DNA from: Thiobacillus denitrificans
Lineage (GTDB): Bacteria; Pseudomonadota; Gammaproteobacteria; Burkholderiales; Thiobacillaceae
Direction of reading: 5' to 3'
Length of the DNA: 64,000 bases
Assembly: GCF_001530125.1 (NCBI RefSeq)
Contig: NZ_LDUG01000003.1
Location: 1 to 64,000, forward strand
The translations under genes were made by a program, and so were the position numbers. The first letter of the stretch is position 1. Each line of letters opens with the position of its first letter. Positions 1 through 10,696 of the stretch are shown here, one piece after another. The notes below the pieces were generated by a model. It was not told where the DNA came from, ran no database searches, and worked only from the letters and a program-made list of their open reading frames with translations.

Positions 1-104
1 GCAGAGTGGAACCACCCCTTCCCATCCCGAACAGGACGGTGAAACGCTCCCGCGCCAATGATAGTAGGCACTGCGCCTGTGAAAGTAGGTCATCGTCAGA
101 CTCC
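1..104 (+). rRNA. rrf: 5S ribosomal RNA, 3' portion (5' end outside the window)
   Basis: The first 104 bases read as the body and 3' end of a bacterial 5S rRNA: the conserved loop with cccatcccgaac, then gtgaaacgc, the gatagtagg segment, and the closing agtaggtcatcgtcagactcc. About 15 bases of the 5' end are cut off by the window edge. A strong intrinsic terminator follows at once, so this is the distal end of an rRNA operon lying to the left. Confidence 0.93.
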
Positions 105-130
105 TTATTCGTGCCCAAGGGCACATGAAA

Positions 131-159
131 ACCCCCTCACTCAATGAGGGGGTTTTTTT
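131..159 (+). terminator. Intrinsic terminator of the rRNA operon
   Basis: A perfect 9-bp stem (131-139 with 145-153) closes a 5-base loop and is followed by a run of T to 159. It sits about 27 bases after the 5S end, where an rRNA operon terminator is expected. Confidence 0.92.
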
Positions 160-219
160 ATGGGAATTCGTACGGCCAAGCCATGTAAAATTCCGTGCGT
201 GTACGCCCGAACCCACCAC

Positions 220-1194
220 GTGCTGTTTCCGCTCCTGCGTCGCCTGTCCGATGGCCGATTTCATTCGGGTCAGACGCTTGCACGCGAGTTCAGTCTTTCC
301 CGATCCAGCATCTTCAATGCACTCGCCCAAGCCGAGACTATGGGCCTGACGATTCACGCGGTTCGGGGGCGCGGCTACCGTTTGCCCGAGCCCGTGGAGT
401 GGCTGGATAGCGACGCTGTCGCCCACCACCTGGGAACCGTATCGGGGGCCTACACGATTCACGTGCTTGACAGCGTGGATTCGACCAACACGGCCTTGAT
501 GGCTGCTGCCCTTGATGGCGCTGCGGATGGCACCTTGTTCTGCACCGAGCACCAGCTCGCCGGCAAGGGCCGGCGTGGGCGCCAGTGGCATTCGGTTCTC
601 GGTGGCGGGCTGACGTTTTCGGTGCTGTGGCGTTTCGAGAATGGCTTGCAGTCGTTGTCCGGCCTGAGCCTGGCGGTGGGGCTCGCGATCGCGCGCGCGG
701 TGAACCGCCATAGCCGCCATCCGGCCAGATTGAAATGGCCCAACGATGTGTTGGTGGACTACCGAAAATTGGCGGGGATTCTGGTCGAGGTCCAGGGCGA
801 CATGCATGGAACCGCCTTCGCGGTGGTGGGGATTGGATTGAACGTCCGACTGAATGAAGCGCAGCGCGATGCAGTCGATCAGGCCGTGGTCGATCTCGCC
901 GAGATGGGGGTGACGGTGGGGCGCAACCGCTTGTTGGCGGATTGCATGCTGGAGCTGCACGCGATGTTGACCCTGTTTCGCCAACACGGGTTTGCGGCCT
1001 TGCGCGAGGACTGGTTGGCGCTGGATGCGTATGCGGGCAGGGCGGTGTCGCTGCATTTGCCGGACGCACGCAGCGTTCAGGGCATGGCGGCGGGTGTCGA
1101 CGAGTCCGGCGCATTCCTGCTGCGCGACGCGCAGGCGGCGTTACGCCCCTACAGTGGCGGTGAAATCAGCCTGCGTCTGGATGCTGCGCGGTGA
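220..1194 (+). CDS. birA: Biotin--[acetyl-CoA-carboxylase] ligase BirA, with N-terminal HTH
   Basis: Activates biotin to biotinyl-AMP and transfers it to the carboxyl-carrier subunit of acetyl-CoA carboxylase. The ligase core is clear: GKGRRGRQW (the GRGRRGRQW signature) about 115 residues from the chosen start and KWPNDVLVD about 57 residues further on, followed by the small C-terminal domain. The N terminus holds a winged-helix segment (ARE-FSLSRSSIFNAL), so biotin-dependent DNA binding is possible. The frame is open from ATG 160, but that codon touches the T tail of the rRNA terminator. A TAAAAT box at 186-191 would start the mRNA near 198, so GTG 220, just before the helix-turn-helix, is preferred. 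The stop overlaps the coaX start. Confidence 0.9.
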   Translation: MLFPLLRRLSDGRFHSGQTLAREFSLSRSSIFNALAQAETMGLTIHAVRGRGYRLPEPVEWLDSDAVAHHLGTVSGAYTIHVLDSVDSTNTALMAAALDGAADGTLFCTEHQLAGKGRRGRQWHSVLGGGLTFSVLWRFENGLQSLSGLSLAVGLAIARAVNRHSRHPARLKWPNDVLVDYRKLAGILVEVQGDMHGTAFAVVGIGLNVRLNEAQRDAVDQAVVDLAEMGVTVGRNRLLADCMLELHAMLTLFRQHGFAALREDWLALDAYAGRAVSLHLPDARSVQGMAAGVDESGAFLLRDAQAALRPYSGGEISLRLDAAR

Positions 1195-1925
1195 ATCGGC
1201 GGCGGTTGTTGATCGATGCCGGTAATACGTGTCTGAAATGGGCCGTGGTTGAAGACAAGCAGTGGCGTGCGCAAGGCAGAAGCGATTACGCCGATTGGGC
1301 GGCCTTGACGGTGCAGCTGACGGCCGGCACCCCTTGCTTCATCGCCAGCGTGGCAAGTACCGCGCAGGAACAGCGGCTTGCCGCGCTGCTGGGGGCGGCG
1401 GGTATCAGCGCGCACTGGTTGGCGGCTGAGGCAGATTTGGCCGGGGTGAAAAACAGCTACCTTAACCCGCTGCAGCTGGGGGTGGATCGCTGGATGGGCT
1501 TGATCGCCGCGCGCGGCCGTACCCGCGAGCCGGTGCTGGTGGTGTCGGTTGGAACGGCGATGACGGTGGATGCGCTGTCGGCCGATGGCGTGTTTCTGGG
1601 CGGGGTGATCGTGCCCGGTATCCGTTTGATGCGGCAGGCGCTGCAGCAGGGGACGGCGCTGATAGCGGAGACGATGGGCCACTGGCAGGCGTTTCCGCGC
1701 AGCACCGCCGATGCGGTCGAGAGTGGAATAGTGGCGGCGCTGTGCGGCGCCATTCAGCAGCAGCATGCGCGTCTGGTCGAAGCCTCCGGATCGGCGCCGC
1801 AGTGCCTGCTGACGGGCGGGGACGCCAGCATGGTGCTGCCGCATTTGGCGCTGCCTGCCGAACAGGTTCCCGCTCTGGTGCTGGAAGGGGTGGACTGTGT
1901 TGCAAGAGAGAGGATGGCTCGATGA
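1191..1925 (+). CDS. coaX: Type III pantothenate kinase CoaX
   Basis: Phosphorylates pantothenate in the first step of coenzyme A synthesis; cytoplasmic ASKHA-fold enzyme. The 244-residue product has the phosphate-binding DAGNTCLKW near residues 9-17, GVDRW at 97-101 and GTAMTVD at 121-127, all diagnostic of CoaX (the Baf group in Bordetella). It starts at GTG 1191, overlapping the birA stop by 4 bases, so translational coupling with birA is likely; the birA-coaX pair is common in betaproteobacteria. Its own stop overlaps the next gene's ATG. Confidence 0.94.
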   Translation: MNRRRLLIDAGNTCLKWAVVEDKQWRAQGRSDYADWAALTVQLTAGTPCFIASVASTAQEQRLAALLGAAGISAHWLAAEADLAGVKNSYLNPLQLGVDRWMGLIAARGRTREPVLVVSVGTAMTVDALSADGVFLGGVIVPGIRLMRQALQQGTALIAETMGHWQAFPRSTADAVESGIVAALCGAIQQQHARLVEASGSAPQCLLTGGDASMVLPHLALPAEQVPALVLEGVDCVARERMAR

Positions 1926-2575
1926 AATGGATCGTTGGTACATTGCTGGTGCTGAACCTGGCTGTGGCGGGGCTTTTCATGGGCCGCAGCCACTGGCCGC
2001 AGGCTGCATCGGACCAGCATGCGCCGATGAACGTAGATCGCCTCAGCCTCCACAGCCAGTCTGCACCGGCCCCGGAGGACGTGCCGCCGCCTCGTGTGGA
2101 GGTGGCCGAGGCGCTGTGCGTGGAGTGGCGCGGTTTGAATCTGGTTGAATTCGCGCAGGTGCGCGAACAGCTCAAAGCCCTGGTCGGGCAGCGGGTGATG
2201 TCGTTCACCGAGGTGCCGCTGAATACCCGGCATTGGGTGATATTTCCGCCTTTGCCCAGCCCGCAGTCGGCGACGGCTAAATTAAACGAGCTGACCGCGG
2301 CAGGCGTGCAGGATGCCTTCGTGGTGAAGGACGGGCCCTGGCGCAACGCCATTTCGCTCGGCCTGTATGCCAACGATGAATCGGCACGCCGGCGCGTGCG
2401 CGAAGTGGAGGACAAGGGCGTGCTCGGCACGCGCGTCGAGTTGCAGCCGCGCCAGGGTACGGATTTTTACTTCGTGATCCGCAGCGAAGACCCGGATGCG
2501 CTGAAAAGCCTGGGCGGGATCAAACAGGCTTACCCGAACAGTCAGCAGTCGCGCGTGGCCTGTCCGTCGTTATAA
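1922..2575 (+). CDS. SPOR-domain protein, single-pass membrane anchored
   Basis: Predicted 217-residue protein with an N-terminal hydrophobic stretch (residues 3-20, [16 protein letters not shown]), a variable linker rich in Pro and Ala, and a C-terminal half resembling a SPOR (peptidoglycan-binding) repeat: [20 protein letters not shown] followed by a basic RRRVREVE helix. SPOR domains bind denuded glycan strands, usually at the septum. ATG 1922 overlaps the coaX stop (ATGA) and places the membrane segment at the N terminus. It overlaps the convergent ubiA stop by 6 bases. It could be a periplasmic division or cell-wall factor; the specific role is not known. Confidence 0.8.
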   Translation: MKWIVGTLLVLNLAVAGLFMGRSHWPQAASDQHAPMNVDRLSLHSQSAPAPEDVPPPRVEVAEALCVEWRGLNLVEFAQVREQLKALVGQRVMSFTEVPLNTRHWVIFPPLPSPQSATAKLNELTAAGVQDAFVVKDGPWRNAISLGLYANDESARRRVREVEDKGVLGTRVELQPRQGTDFYFVIRSEDPDALKSLGGIKQAYPNSQQSRVACPSL

Positions 2576-3439
2576 GCTACGCAGCAGGAAGTTGAGGGCA
2601 ATGCCGCCGAACACCGCGGCGCCGAACCAGGTATTGTGCAGGAAGGCGCGAAAGCATTGCTGCGGGTCGCGATGCCGGATCAGCTTCATGTGATACAGCG
2701 CGATCGCCGCCGCCACCGCCAGCCCGCCGTAGAAGGCCACGCCCATCCCCCGCTGCTGCCCGATCCAGCCGAGCAGCCCCAGCGTCGCCGCATAGCACAC
2801 CGCGATGGCGGCCAGATCAAAACGGCCGAAGGTGATCGCCGAGGTCTTGATGCCGATCTTGAGGTCGTCGACACGGTCGACCATGGCATATTGCGTATCG
2901 TAGGCAACCGCCCAGAAAACGTTGGCCGCCAGCAGAATCCAGGCTTCCAGCGGCACCTCGCCCCACAGCGCAGCGTAGCTCATCGGGATGCCGAAGCCGA
3001 ACGCGATGCCGAGATAGGCCTGCGGAATCGCGAAGAAGCGCTTGGTGAAAGGATAGCTGGCGGCCAGAAACAGCGCGACGACCGAAAGCTTCAGCACCAG
3101 CGTGTTGAGCGGCAGGATCAGCAGGAAGGCCAGCAGCGATAGCCCCGCCGCCAGCAGCAGCGCTTCCTTAGGCGACACCTTGCCGGCGGCCAGCGGACGC
3201 TCGCGGGTGCGCGCCACGTGAGGATCGATCTCGCGGTCGGCGTAGTCGTTGATGACGCAGCCGGCCGAGCGCATCAGCACCACGCCCATGACGAAAATCC
3301 ACAGGATCATCCAGTCCGGCCGCCCGTCGCTGGCCAGCCATTGCGCCCACAGCGTGGGCCACAGCAGCAGCAGGATGCCGATCGGCTTGTCGAGCCGCAT
3401 CAACTTTTCGTAATGGGACAGGCGTTCGGTCAGGGTCAT
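2570..3439 (-). CDS. ubiA: 4-hydroxybenzoate octaprenyltransferase UbiA
   Basis: Inner-membrane prenyltransferase that attaches the polyprenyl tail to 4-hydroxybenzoate in ubiquinone synthesis. The 289-residue product carries the two Asp-rich motifs of the family, NDYADREID at residues 64-72 and [12 protein letters not shown] at 181-192, among about eight hydrophobic helices. The ATG at 3439 overlaps the ubiC stop (ATGA), so ubiC-ubiA is a coupled two-gene operon supplying and using 4-hydroxybenzoate. The frame remains open upstream, but that part overlaps ubiC and has no family similarity. Confidence 0.95.
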   Translation of the reverse strand: MTLTERLSHYEKLMRLDKPIGILLLLWPTLWAQWLASDGRPDWMILWIFVMGVVLMRSAGCVINDYADREIDPHVARTRERPLAAGKVSPKEALLLAAGLSLLAFLLILPLNTLVLKLSVVALFLAASYPFTKRFFAIPQAYLGIAFGFGIPMSYAALWGEVPLEAWILLAANVFWAVAYDTQYAMVDRVDDLKIGIKTSAITFGRFDLAAIAVCYAATLGLLGWIGQQRGMGVAFYGGLAVAAAIALYHMKLIRHRDPQQCFRAFLHNTWFGAAVFGGIALNFLLRSL

Positions 3440-3996
3440 AGCGTGTCGATCGCGGGCAGAAAAACTTCGGTCACCAGCAGCGGATGGCCGTTGAGGCAGA
3501 ACACCGAGCGGCGTGCCCACAGGCTGCTGGCTGCCAGCGGCTGTTGCCTGGCAATGGCATGGAACAGTGCGTGGTCGTGCCGTACCTGGCGGTAGGCTAA
3601 AGGCCGGCGCGCGATGCTGTGATCGCTGAACAGGACCTCGCCGAGCGAGCGGCTGCCGAGCCGGGTGATGCCGTTCCAGCCGCCGCGCAGGCCAGTGTGC
3701 GGCAGCACGCTGTGGGCAAACACCACCGGCACCTCATTGCACAGCAGCATCACTTCGCGCACATAGGCGCGGCTGCCCGGCGCCATGCCCAGCAGCGCGT
3801 ATTCGTCCGGATTGGGGCGGGCGATGCCAGTGGCCAGCGGCACCACGCGAAACGAGGCGCAGCGCGCTTTCAGGCGCTGGGTGAGCGAGCCGTGGTCGCT
3901 GAGCCAGGAACGCAGCGAGCGCGGAATGGGATGCGGGTGGGCAAGCCAGCCCTGACGGGAATGCGACACGCGGTTAACGAGGTGGAAACCCAGCAT
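3436..3996 (-). CDS. ubiC: Chorismate--pyruvate lyase UbiC
   Basis: Converts chorismate to 4-hydroxybenzoate and pyruvate, the committed step of ubiquinone ring synthesis. The 186-residue product is a normal length for UbiC and shows the active-site landmarks: the Arg in YVREVMLL near residue 79, [13 protein letters not shown] in the middle, and the C-terminal Glu in LLVTEVFLP. It lies upstream of ubiA with a 4-base overlap and about 40 bases after recG on the same strand. Confidence 0.92.
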   Translation of the reverse strand: MLGFHLVNRVSHSRQGWLAHPHPIPRSLRSWLSDHGSLTQRLKARCASFRVVPLATGIARPNPDEYALLGMAPGSRAYVREVMLLCNEVPVVFAHSVLPHTGLRGGWNGITRLGSRSLGEVLFSDHSIARRPLAYRQVRHDHALFHAIARQQPLAASSLWARRSVFCLNGHPLLVTEVFLPAIDTL

Positions 3997-4035
3997 TATG
4001 CCGCAGCTCGTGGCGCCGGGCAGGCTTGGTGCGAA

Positions 4036-6072
4036 TCAGATCGTTGATAGCGATTGCCGGCTGCCGATCCAGCGCTCCAGGTGGCGGGCGGTGATGTCGG
4101 GGTGGTGGGCCAGACAGCGCTGTGCCAGGTTGCGCGCGGCTTCCAGCAGCGCGACATCGCGCTCGAGGTCGGCGAAGCGCAGCATCGGCAGGCCGCTCTG
4201 GCGGTGGCCGAGCAGTTCGCCCGGGCCGCGTAGCAGCAAGTCCTGGCGCGCGATTTCAAAGCCGTCGGTGAGCTCGAAAATGACCTTGAGGCGCGCCCGT
4301 GCGAGTTCCGAGACTGGCGTCTGGTACAACAGCACGCACACCGATTCGCGGCTGCCGCGCCCGACCCGCCCGCGCAGTTGATGCAATTGAGCAAGCCCCA
4401 TGCGTTCGGCGTGCTCGATCACCATCAGCGCGGCATTGGGCACGTCGACGCCGACTTCGATCACGGTGGTGGCCACCAGGAGGTCGATTTCGTGCGCCTG
4501 GAACGCCGCCATTACCGCCAGTTTTTCATTCGGCTTCAGCCGCCCATGCACCAGGCCGATGCGCAGTTCCGACAGTTGTTCCACCAAGGCCGCATAGGTG
4601 TCCTGTGCGGTCTGCAGTTGCAGCTTCTCGGATTCCTCGATCAGCGGACACACCCAGTAGGTCTGGCCGCCGGCGAGGCAGGCCTCGCGTACGCGTGCCA
4701 GCACGTCGTCGCGGCGCGCGGCGTTGACCAGCTTGGTGACGATGGGGGTGCGGCCCGGCGGCAGTTCGTCGATCACCGAGACGTCGAGGTCGGCAAAAAA
4801 ACTCATCGCCAGGGTGCGCGGGATCGGTGTCGCGCTCATCATCAGCTGGTGCGGTTCGATGCCTTTCTGCATCAGCGCCAGCCGCTGGCCGACGCCGAAA
4901 CGGTGCTGCTCGTCGACCACAGCCAGGCCCAGACGCACAAAGCTGCCGGCTTCCTGGAACAGCGCATGGGTGCCGAATGCGAGGTCGGCTTCGCCTGCAG
5001 CGATGGCCTGCCAAGCCGCGGTGCGCTCGGCCTTGCGCTGGCTGCCCGAGATCCAGGCGCAACGCACCCCGAGTTCGGACAGGAGGGGTGCCAGCTTGCG
5101 GTAATGTTGTTCGGCGAGGATTTCGGTCGGCGCCATGAAGGCGGCCTGAAAGCCGTTCTCAATCGCCTGCAGGCAGGCCAGCGCTGCCACCACGGTCTTG
5201 CCGCTACCGACGTCGCCCTGCAGCAGGCGACGCATCGGGTGCGGCTGCGCCAGATCAGCGCTGATTTCCTGCCAGGCATGCGCCTGCGCGGCGGTTAATT
5301 CAAACGGCAGCGCGTGGGTGAAGGCGGCGGTCAGCTGCTGGCGGGGCGGCAAGGGCAGGGTCGGGCGCGACTTGCGTTGCCGGCGCGCGGTGGCGAGCGA
5401 CAGCTGCTGTGCCAGCAGCTCGTCGAAGGCCAGCCGCTGCCACGCGGGGTGGCTACGCGATTCAAGCTCGGCAAGCGGGCAATCCAGCGGCGGCTGGTGC
5501 AGCAGGCGGATGCTGGCCTCCAGTTCGGGCAAGCCGAATTCGGCCAGCCAGTCGGCGGGCAGGGTGTCGGAAATCGGCGCCGCCAGTGCGCGCTCGACTG
5601 CGCGGCGCAATGTGGCCTGGCCGAGCCCGGCGGTGGTGGGGTAGACCGGGGTCAGCTGTGCCGGCAGGGGCGTGGCGTCGTCGGCTTTGGCAAAGCGCGG
5701 ATGCACCATCTCCAGCCCGAGAAAGCCACCGCGCACCTCGCCGTTGAAACGAAAGCTCTCTCCCGGCTGGAACAGCTTGAGGTGGCTGGGATAGAAATTC
5801 AGGAACCGGATGCCGAGCACGCCGCCGGCGTCCTCCACCGTCACCGTCAGCATGCGGCGCGGCCGGTAGGCGACGCTGGCGTCCGTCACCACCGCCTGCA
5901 CCTGCGCTGTCTGCCCTGGCAGCAGGTCACGGATCGGCGTGAGGTGGGTTTCGTCTTCCCAGCGCAGCGGCAGGTGCAACACCAGGTCGGCGTCGCGGGT
6001 GAGGCCCAGCTTGGCGAGCTTGGTGGTGAGCGCCGGGCTGACGGGGAAGGAAAACGGCGATGCCGCTTTCAC
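4036..6072 (-). CDS. recG: ATP-dependent DNA helicase RecG
   Basis: Branch-migrating helicase that remodels stalled forks and Holliday junctions. At 678 residues it has the full domain set: an N-terminal wedge (OB-fold) domain, Walker A GDVGSGKT at 286-293, the DEQH box at 387-390 (DEQHRFGVGQR), SATPIPRTLAMSFF, and the C-terminal helicase half with LRGRVGRG. Translation probably starts at GTG 6072, with AAGG a few bases upstream. It is cotranscribed with or just upstream of ubiC-ubiA. A palindromic repeat element lies directly upstream. Confidence 0.95.
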   Translation of the reverse strand: MKAASPFSFPVSPALTTKLAKLGLTRDADLVLHLPLRWEDETHLTPIRDLLPGQTAQVQAVVTDASVAYRPRRMLTVTVEDAGGVLGIRFLNFYPSHLKLFQPGESFRFNGEVRGGFLGLEMVHPRFAKADDATPLPAQLTPVYPTTAGLGQATLRRAVERALAAPISDTLPADWLAEFGLPELEASIRLLHQPPLDCPLAELESRSHPAWQRLAFDELLAQQLSLATARRQRKSRPTLPLPPRQQLTAAFTHALPFELTAAQAHAWQEISADLAQPHPMRRLLQGDVGSGKTVVAALACLQAIENGFQAAFMAPTEILAEQHYRKLAPLLSELGVRCAWISGSQRKAERTAAWQAIAAGEADLAFGTHALFQEAGSFVRLGLAVVDEQHRFGVGQRLALMQKGIEPHQLMMSATPIPRTLAMSFFADLDVSVIDELPPGRTPIVTKLVNAARRDDVLARVREACLAGGQTYWVCPLIEESEKLQLQTAQDTYAALVEQLSELRIGLVHGRLKPNEKLAVMAAFQAHEIDLLVATTVIEVGVDVPNAALMVIEHAERMGLAQLHQLRGRVGRGSRESVCVLLYQTPVSELARARLKVIFELTDGFEIARQDLLLRGPGELLGHRQSGLPMLRFADLERDVALLEAARNLAQRCLAHHPDITARHLERWIGSRQSLSTI

Positions 6073-6089
6073 TTTAAAACCTTATTTGA

Positions 6090-6222
6090 ACCACAGAGGC
6101 ACAGAGGCACAGAGAAAAAACAGGACAGGGCCGCTAAACCTGTGCACCCGCCATAGACGTACCGAACGCCGTACACGGCGGCCTGTTTTTCGATGTTCTC
6201 TGTGTCTCTGTGCCTCTGTGGT
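6090..6222. repeat. Long palindromic element with CACAGAG-type tandem arms (copy 1)
   Basis: The left arm (6090-6114) is ACCACAGAG plus two 8-base units of RCACAGAG type. The right arm (6198-6222) is its reverse complement in the form CTCTGTGTCTCTGTGCCTCTGTGGT. Inside, GAAAAAACAGG near 6114-6124 pairs with CCTGTTTTTC near 6182-6191, so the whole 133-base unit can fold into one extended hairpin. It sits between recG and ridA and encodes nothing convincing. A second copy lies at 61605-61786. The next bases outside the right arm, GAGCGGTTT, also reappear inverted beside copy 2. Confidence 0.85.
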
Positions 6223-6245
6223 GAGCGGTTTGGATTCAATTCAGA

Positions 6246-6626
6246 TTAGCCAACAACCATCACGGCGTCAGCCTCAACCAGCGCGCCGCGTGGCAATGCA
6301 GCCACACCGACCGCGGCACGTGCCGGATAGGGCGGGCTGAAGTAGCCGGCCATGATTTCGTTGACCCTGGGGAAGTGGCCGAGGTCGGTCAGGAACACGT
6401 TCAGCTTCACCACGTCGGCCAGCGAACCACCTGCCGCGGTTGCCACTGCGGCCAGGTTCTTGAACACCTGGTGGATCTGCGCGTCGATGCCATCGATCAT
6501 CTGCATGGAGGCGGGTTCAAGGCCGATCTGCCCCGACATATAGACAGTGTGGTCGACCCGCACGGCCTGCGAATAGGTGCCGATCGCGGCTGGGGCGTCG
6601 GCGGTCTGGATGATGCTTTTGTTCAT
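6246..6626 (-). CDS. ridA: RidA family reactive enamine/imine deaminase
   Basis: Hydrolyses the reactive 2-aminoacrylate-type enamine/imine intermediates released by PLP enzymes. The 126-residue product matches the family: [15 protein letters not shown], and the C-terminal segment with Arg 103 ([12 protein letters not shown]) and Glu 118 (VEADA), the positions that bind substrate carboxylate and activate water. ATG 6626 gives the standard RidA N terminus [15 protein letters not shown]; the longer open frame upstream is out-of-frame spoT sequence. It lies 26 bases after spoT, as in many proteobacteria. Confidence 0.93.
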   Translation of the reverse strand: MNKSIIQTADAPAAIGTYSQAVRVDHTVYMSGQIGLEPASMQMIDGIDAQIHQVFKNLAAVATAAGGSLADVVKLNVFLTDLGHFPRVNEIMAGYFSPPYPARAAVGVAALPRGALVEADAVMVVG

Positions 6627-6652
6627 GCTGGATTCCGGGTTGGGGGAAATGC

Positions 6653-8869
6653 TTATTGGGGCGGCGCGGCGCGGCCGTCCTTCCTGCCCTTGATGCGGAA
6701 AATCCGCACCACGTCGGGCAGCGCGCGCAGGCCGCGCATCACACGTGCGAGGTGCATGCGGTTTTCCACCTGCACGGTGAAGAACAGCACGGTGTAGGGG
6801 CTGCCGTCTTCTTCCATTGCGATGTTGCCGATGTTGGAGCCGTGTTCGGCGATCGCTGCCGCGACCTTGGCCAGCACGCCGCGCTGGTTGCCGACGACGA
6901 CCTTGATCGAGACGTCGAACATGTGGCCGGGCTCGGCTTCCCATTCGACGTCCAGCCATTTGTCCGGATCGGTGCGGTAGGCGCGGATCGAGGTGCAGTC
7001 GTGGGTGTGGATGATGAGGCCGCGATCCTTGTGGATGAAGCCGAGAATCGGGTCGCCGGGAATCGGGTGGCAGCATTGCGCCAACTCGACCGCGACACCT
7101 TCGGTGCCGCGGATACTGATGGCGTGGGGATGCGCCGGTTCACCTGTTTTTTCACCCTGCACGTGCAGCAGCTGGTGCGCCACCACCAGCGGCAATTTGC
7201 GTCCCAGGCCGATCCCGGCGAACAATTCCTCGCGGGTCTGCAGGCCGTAGTCCTTGACTACGCGGTCCCACACAGCCTGGTCGGGCTCGATCGCTTCTGG
7301 ATGGAGTGCGGCAATGGCGTTATTGAGCAGGCGCTCGCCGAGCGCCGCCGCCTCTTCCACCCGCGTGTTGCGCAGGTAATTGCGGATGTGCGAGCGCGCC
7401 TTGCCGGTGACGACGAAATTCAGCCAGGCGGCGTTGGGGCTGGCGTTGGCGGCAGTGAGAATCTCGACGTGGTCGCCGTTGCGAAGCTGGGTGCGCAATG
7501 GCATCAGTTCGTAATTGATCTTGACGGCAATGCAGTGGCGGCCGACGTCGGTGTGGACGGCAAAGGCAAAGTCCACTGCGGTGGCGCCGCGCGGCAGCGC
7601 CATGATTTTGCCCTTTGGGGTAAACACATAGACTTCGTCGGGGAACAGATCGATCTTGATGTGTTCGAGGAATTCGGGTGAATCGCCGTGGTCGGCGTGG
7701 ATGTCGAGCAGCGACTGCAGCCAGCGATGGGTGCGCGTCTGCACGTCGTTGAGCGCGGTCTCGGCGGATTTGTACATCCAGTGCGAGGCGACGCCGGATT
7801 CGGCCAGCCGGTTCATGTCGGGGGTGCGGATCTGCACCTCGATCGGGGTGCCGTTGGGGCCGAACAGGATCGAGTGCAGCGACTGATAGCCGTTGGCCTT
7901 GGGAATCGCGATGTAGTCCTTGAACTTGCCGGGGATGGGCTTGTACAGCGCATGCAGCGCGCCCAGCGCCAGATAGCAGGTCGGCTGGTCGCGCACCACT
8001 ACCCGAAAGCCGTAGATGTCGAACACTTCGGAGAACGCCAGATTCTTTTCCTGCATCTTGCGGTAGATGCTGTGGAGGTGTTTTTCGCGCCCGCTGATGG
8101 TGGCCTCGATGCCGGCCTGCTCGAGCTTTTCCTGCAATGCGATCTTGATCTTGTCGACCAGTTCGCGGCGGTTGCCGCGCGCCGCCTTCACTGCCTTGGC
8201 CAGTACCTGGTAGCGATTGGGGTGACTGTAGCGGAAGCCGAGGTCTTCCAGTTCCTGGTAGACCAAATGCAGCCCCAGCCGGTTGGCGATCGGGGCGTAG
8301 ATTTCCAGCGTTTCCTTGGCGATCCGCTTGCGCTTTTCGGCCGGCATCGCGCCCATGGTGTGCATGTTGTGCAGACGGTCGGCCAGCTTGACCAAAATGA
8401 CCCGCACGTCCTGCGCCATCGCCAGCAGCATCTTGCGGAAGTTCTCTGCCTGCGCGTGCTGTTCGGAGGCAAACGCCAGTTTGTCGAGCTTGGAGACCCC
8501 CTCGACCAGCAGGGCGACGGCCTTGCCGAAGCGTGCCTCGATTTCGCACGCCGTCGCCGGGGTGTCCTCCACCACGTCATGCAGCAGCGCGGCGCACAGG
8601 GTTTGCGCGTCAAGATGCCAGCCGGCAAGGATGCCGGCGACGGCAAGCGGATGGGAAATATAGGGTTCGCCGCTTTTGCGGAACTGCCCTTCGTGGGCAC
8701 TGCGGCTGAATTCGTAAGCCTGCTCGAGCTGACTGATTTCGTCAGGCGAAAGATAAGCCAGGTCCGGACGCAGCGATTCGAATTCGTGCGTCATCGCCGG
8801 CGCGCGGCTGGCGTGCGCCGGTTGACCAGAGGGAAGCCGCTCAGGCACGGCCCCGGTTGAGGATTTCAC
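6653..8869 (-). CDS. spoT: Bifunctional (p)ppGpp synthetase/hydrolase (SpoT/Rel type)
   Basis: Makes and degrades the stringent-response alarmone. Domains in order are an HD hydrolase with LLHDVVEDT (His-Asp at 97-98), the RelA/SpoT synthetase with YGFRVVVRD and GYQSLHS, a TGS domain, and a C-terminal ACT domain ([18 protein letters not shown]). The synthetase loop reads KFKD, the basic class typical of bifunctional enzymes rather than the acidic EFDD of RelA. GTG 8869, with AAGG six bases upstream, overlaps the end of rpoZ and gives 738 residues; ATG 8794 ([12 protein letters not shown]) is the alternative and may be the real start, since family similarity begins there. Confidence 0.93.
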   Translation of the reverse strand: MKSSTGAVPERLPSGQPAHASRAPAMTHEFESLRPDLAYLSPDEISQLEQAYEFSRSAHEGQFRKSGEPYISHPLAVAGILAGWHLDAQTLCAALLHDVVEDTPATACEIEARFGKAVALLVEGVSKLDKLAFASEQHAQAENFRKMLLAMAQDVRVILVKLADRLHNMHTMGAMPAEKRKRIAKETLEIYAPIANRLGLHLVYQELEDLGFRYSHPNRYQVLAKAVKAARGNRRELVDKIKIALQEKLEQAGIEATISGREKHLHSIYRKMQEKNLAFSEVFDIYGFRVVVRDQPTCYLALGALHALYKPIPGKFKDYIAIPKANGYQSLHSILFGPNGTPIEVQIRTPDMNRLAESGVASHWMYKSAETALNDVQTRTHRWLQSLLDIHADHGDSPEFLEHIKIDLFPDEVYVFTPKGKIMALPRGATAVDFAFAVHTDVGRHCIAVKINYELMPLRTQLRNGDHVEILTAANASPNAAWLNFVVTGKARSHIRNYLRNTRVEEAAALGERLLNNAIAALHPEAIEPDQAVWDRVVKDYGLQTREELFAGIGLGRKLPLVVAHQLLHVQGEKTGEPAHPHAISIRGTEGVAVELAQCCHPIPGDPILGFIHKDRGLIIHTHDCTSIRAYRTDPDKWLDVEWEAEPGHMFDVSIKVVVGNQRGVLAKVAAAIAEHGSNIGNIAMEEDGSPYTVLFFTVQVENRMHLARVMRGLRALPDVVRIFRIKGRKDGRAAPPQ

Positions 8870-9044
8870 GGCCGACCTTGCCCGCGGCGATTTCGCGCAG
8901 TGCGGTAACGATGGACTTGTCCTTTGACTCGACCATGGGTTGCGAGCCCTGTGCCAGCTGGCGTGCGCGGTAGGTCACGGCAAGGGTCAGCTCGAAACGG
9001 TTAGGGAATATATCAATGCAATCATCAACGGTGATGCGGGCCAT
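8841..9044 (-). CDS. rpoZ: DNA-directed RNA polymerase omega subunit
   Basis: Small 67-residue subunit that helps assemble RNA polymerase and forms part of a ppGpp-binding site. The N terminus [19 protein letters not shown] is the standard omega signature, followed by ARQLA-G and the acidic helix. It lies between gmk and spoT in the usual proteobacterial order. Its last codons overlap the GTG start proposed for spoT, which would couple the two. Confidence 0.96.
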   Translation of the reverse strand: MARITVDDCIDIFPNRFELTLAVTYRARQLAQGSQPMVESKDKSIVTALREIAAGKVGREILNRGRA

Positions 9045-9079
9045 ACGGATACTCCTGCTTCAGGCGGCGCGGGTGCGCC

Positions 9080-10595
<1,516 letters not shown>

Positions 10596-10696
10596 GGGTG
10601 ATCTGTATATGCGTTATGAATATGATTGCCGGTGTGGAACCGGGTTAAGCTTTTCGGCATGGCCGATTAACAGACAAAGATAATAGACGTTCGACT

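Noticed and set aside
160-219. ATG 160 as the birA start
   Set aside because: It abuts the rRNA terminator tail; a -10-like box lies downstream of it, and the conserved domain begins after GTG 220.
5314-6156. A 280-residue rightward ORF opposite recG
   Set aside because: It is fully antisense to a well-supported recG and has no family pattern. Long antisense frames are common at this GC content.
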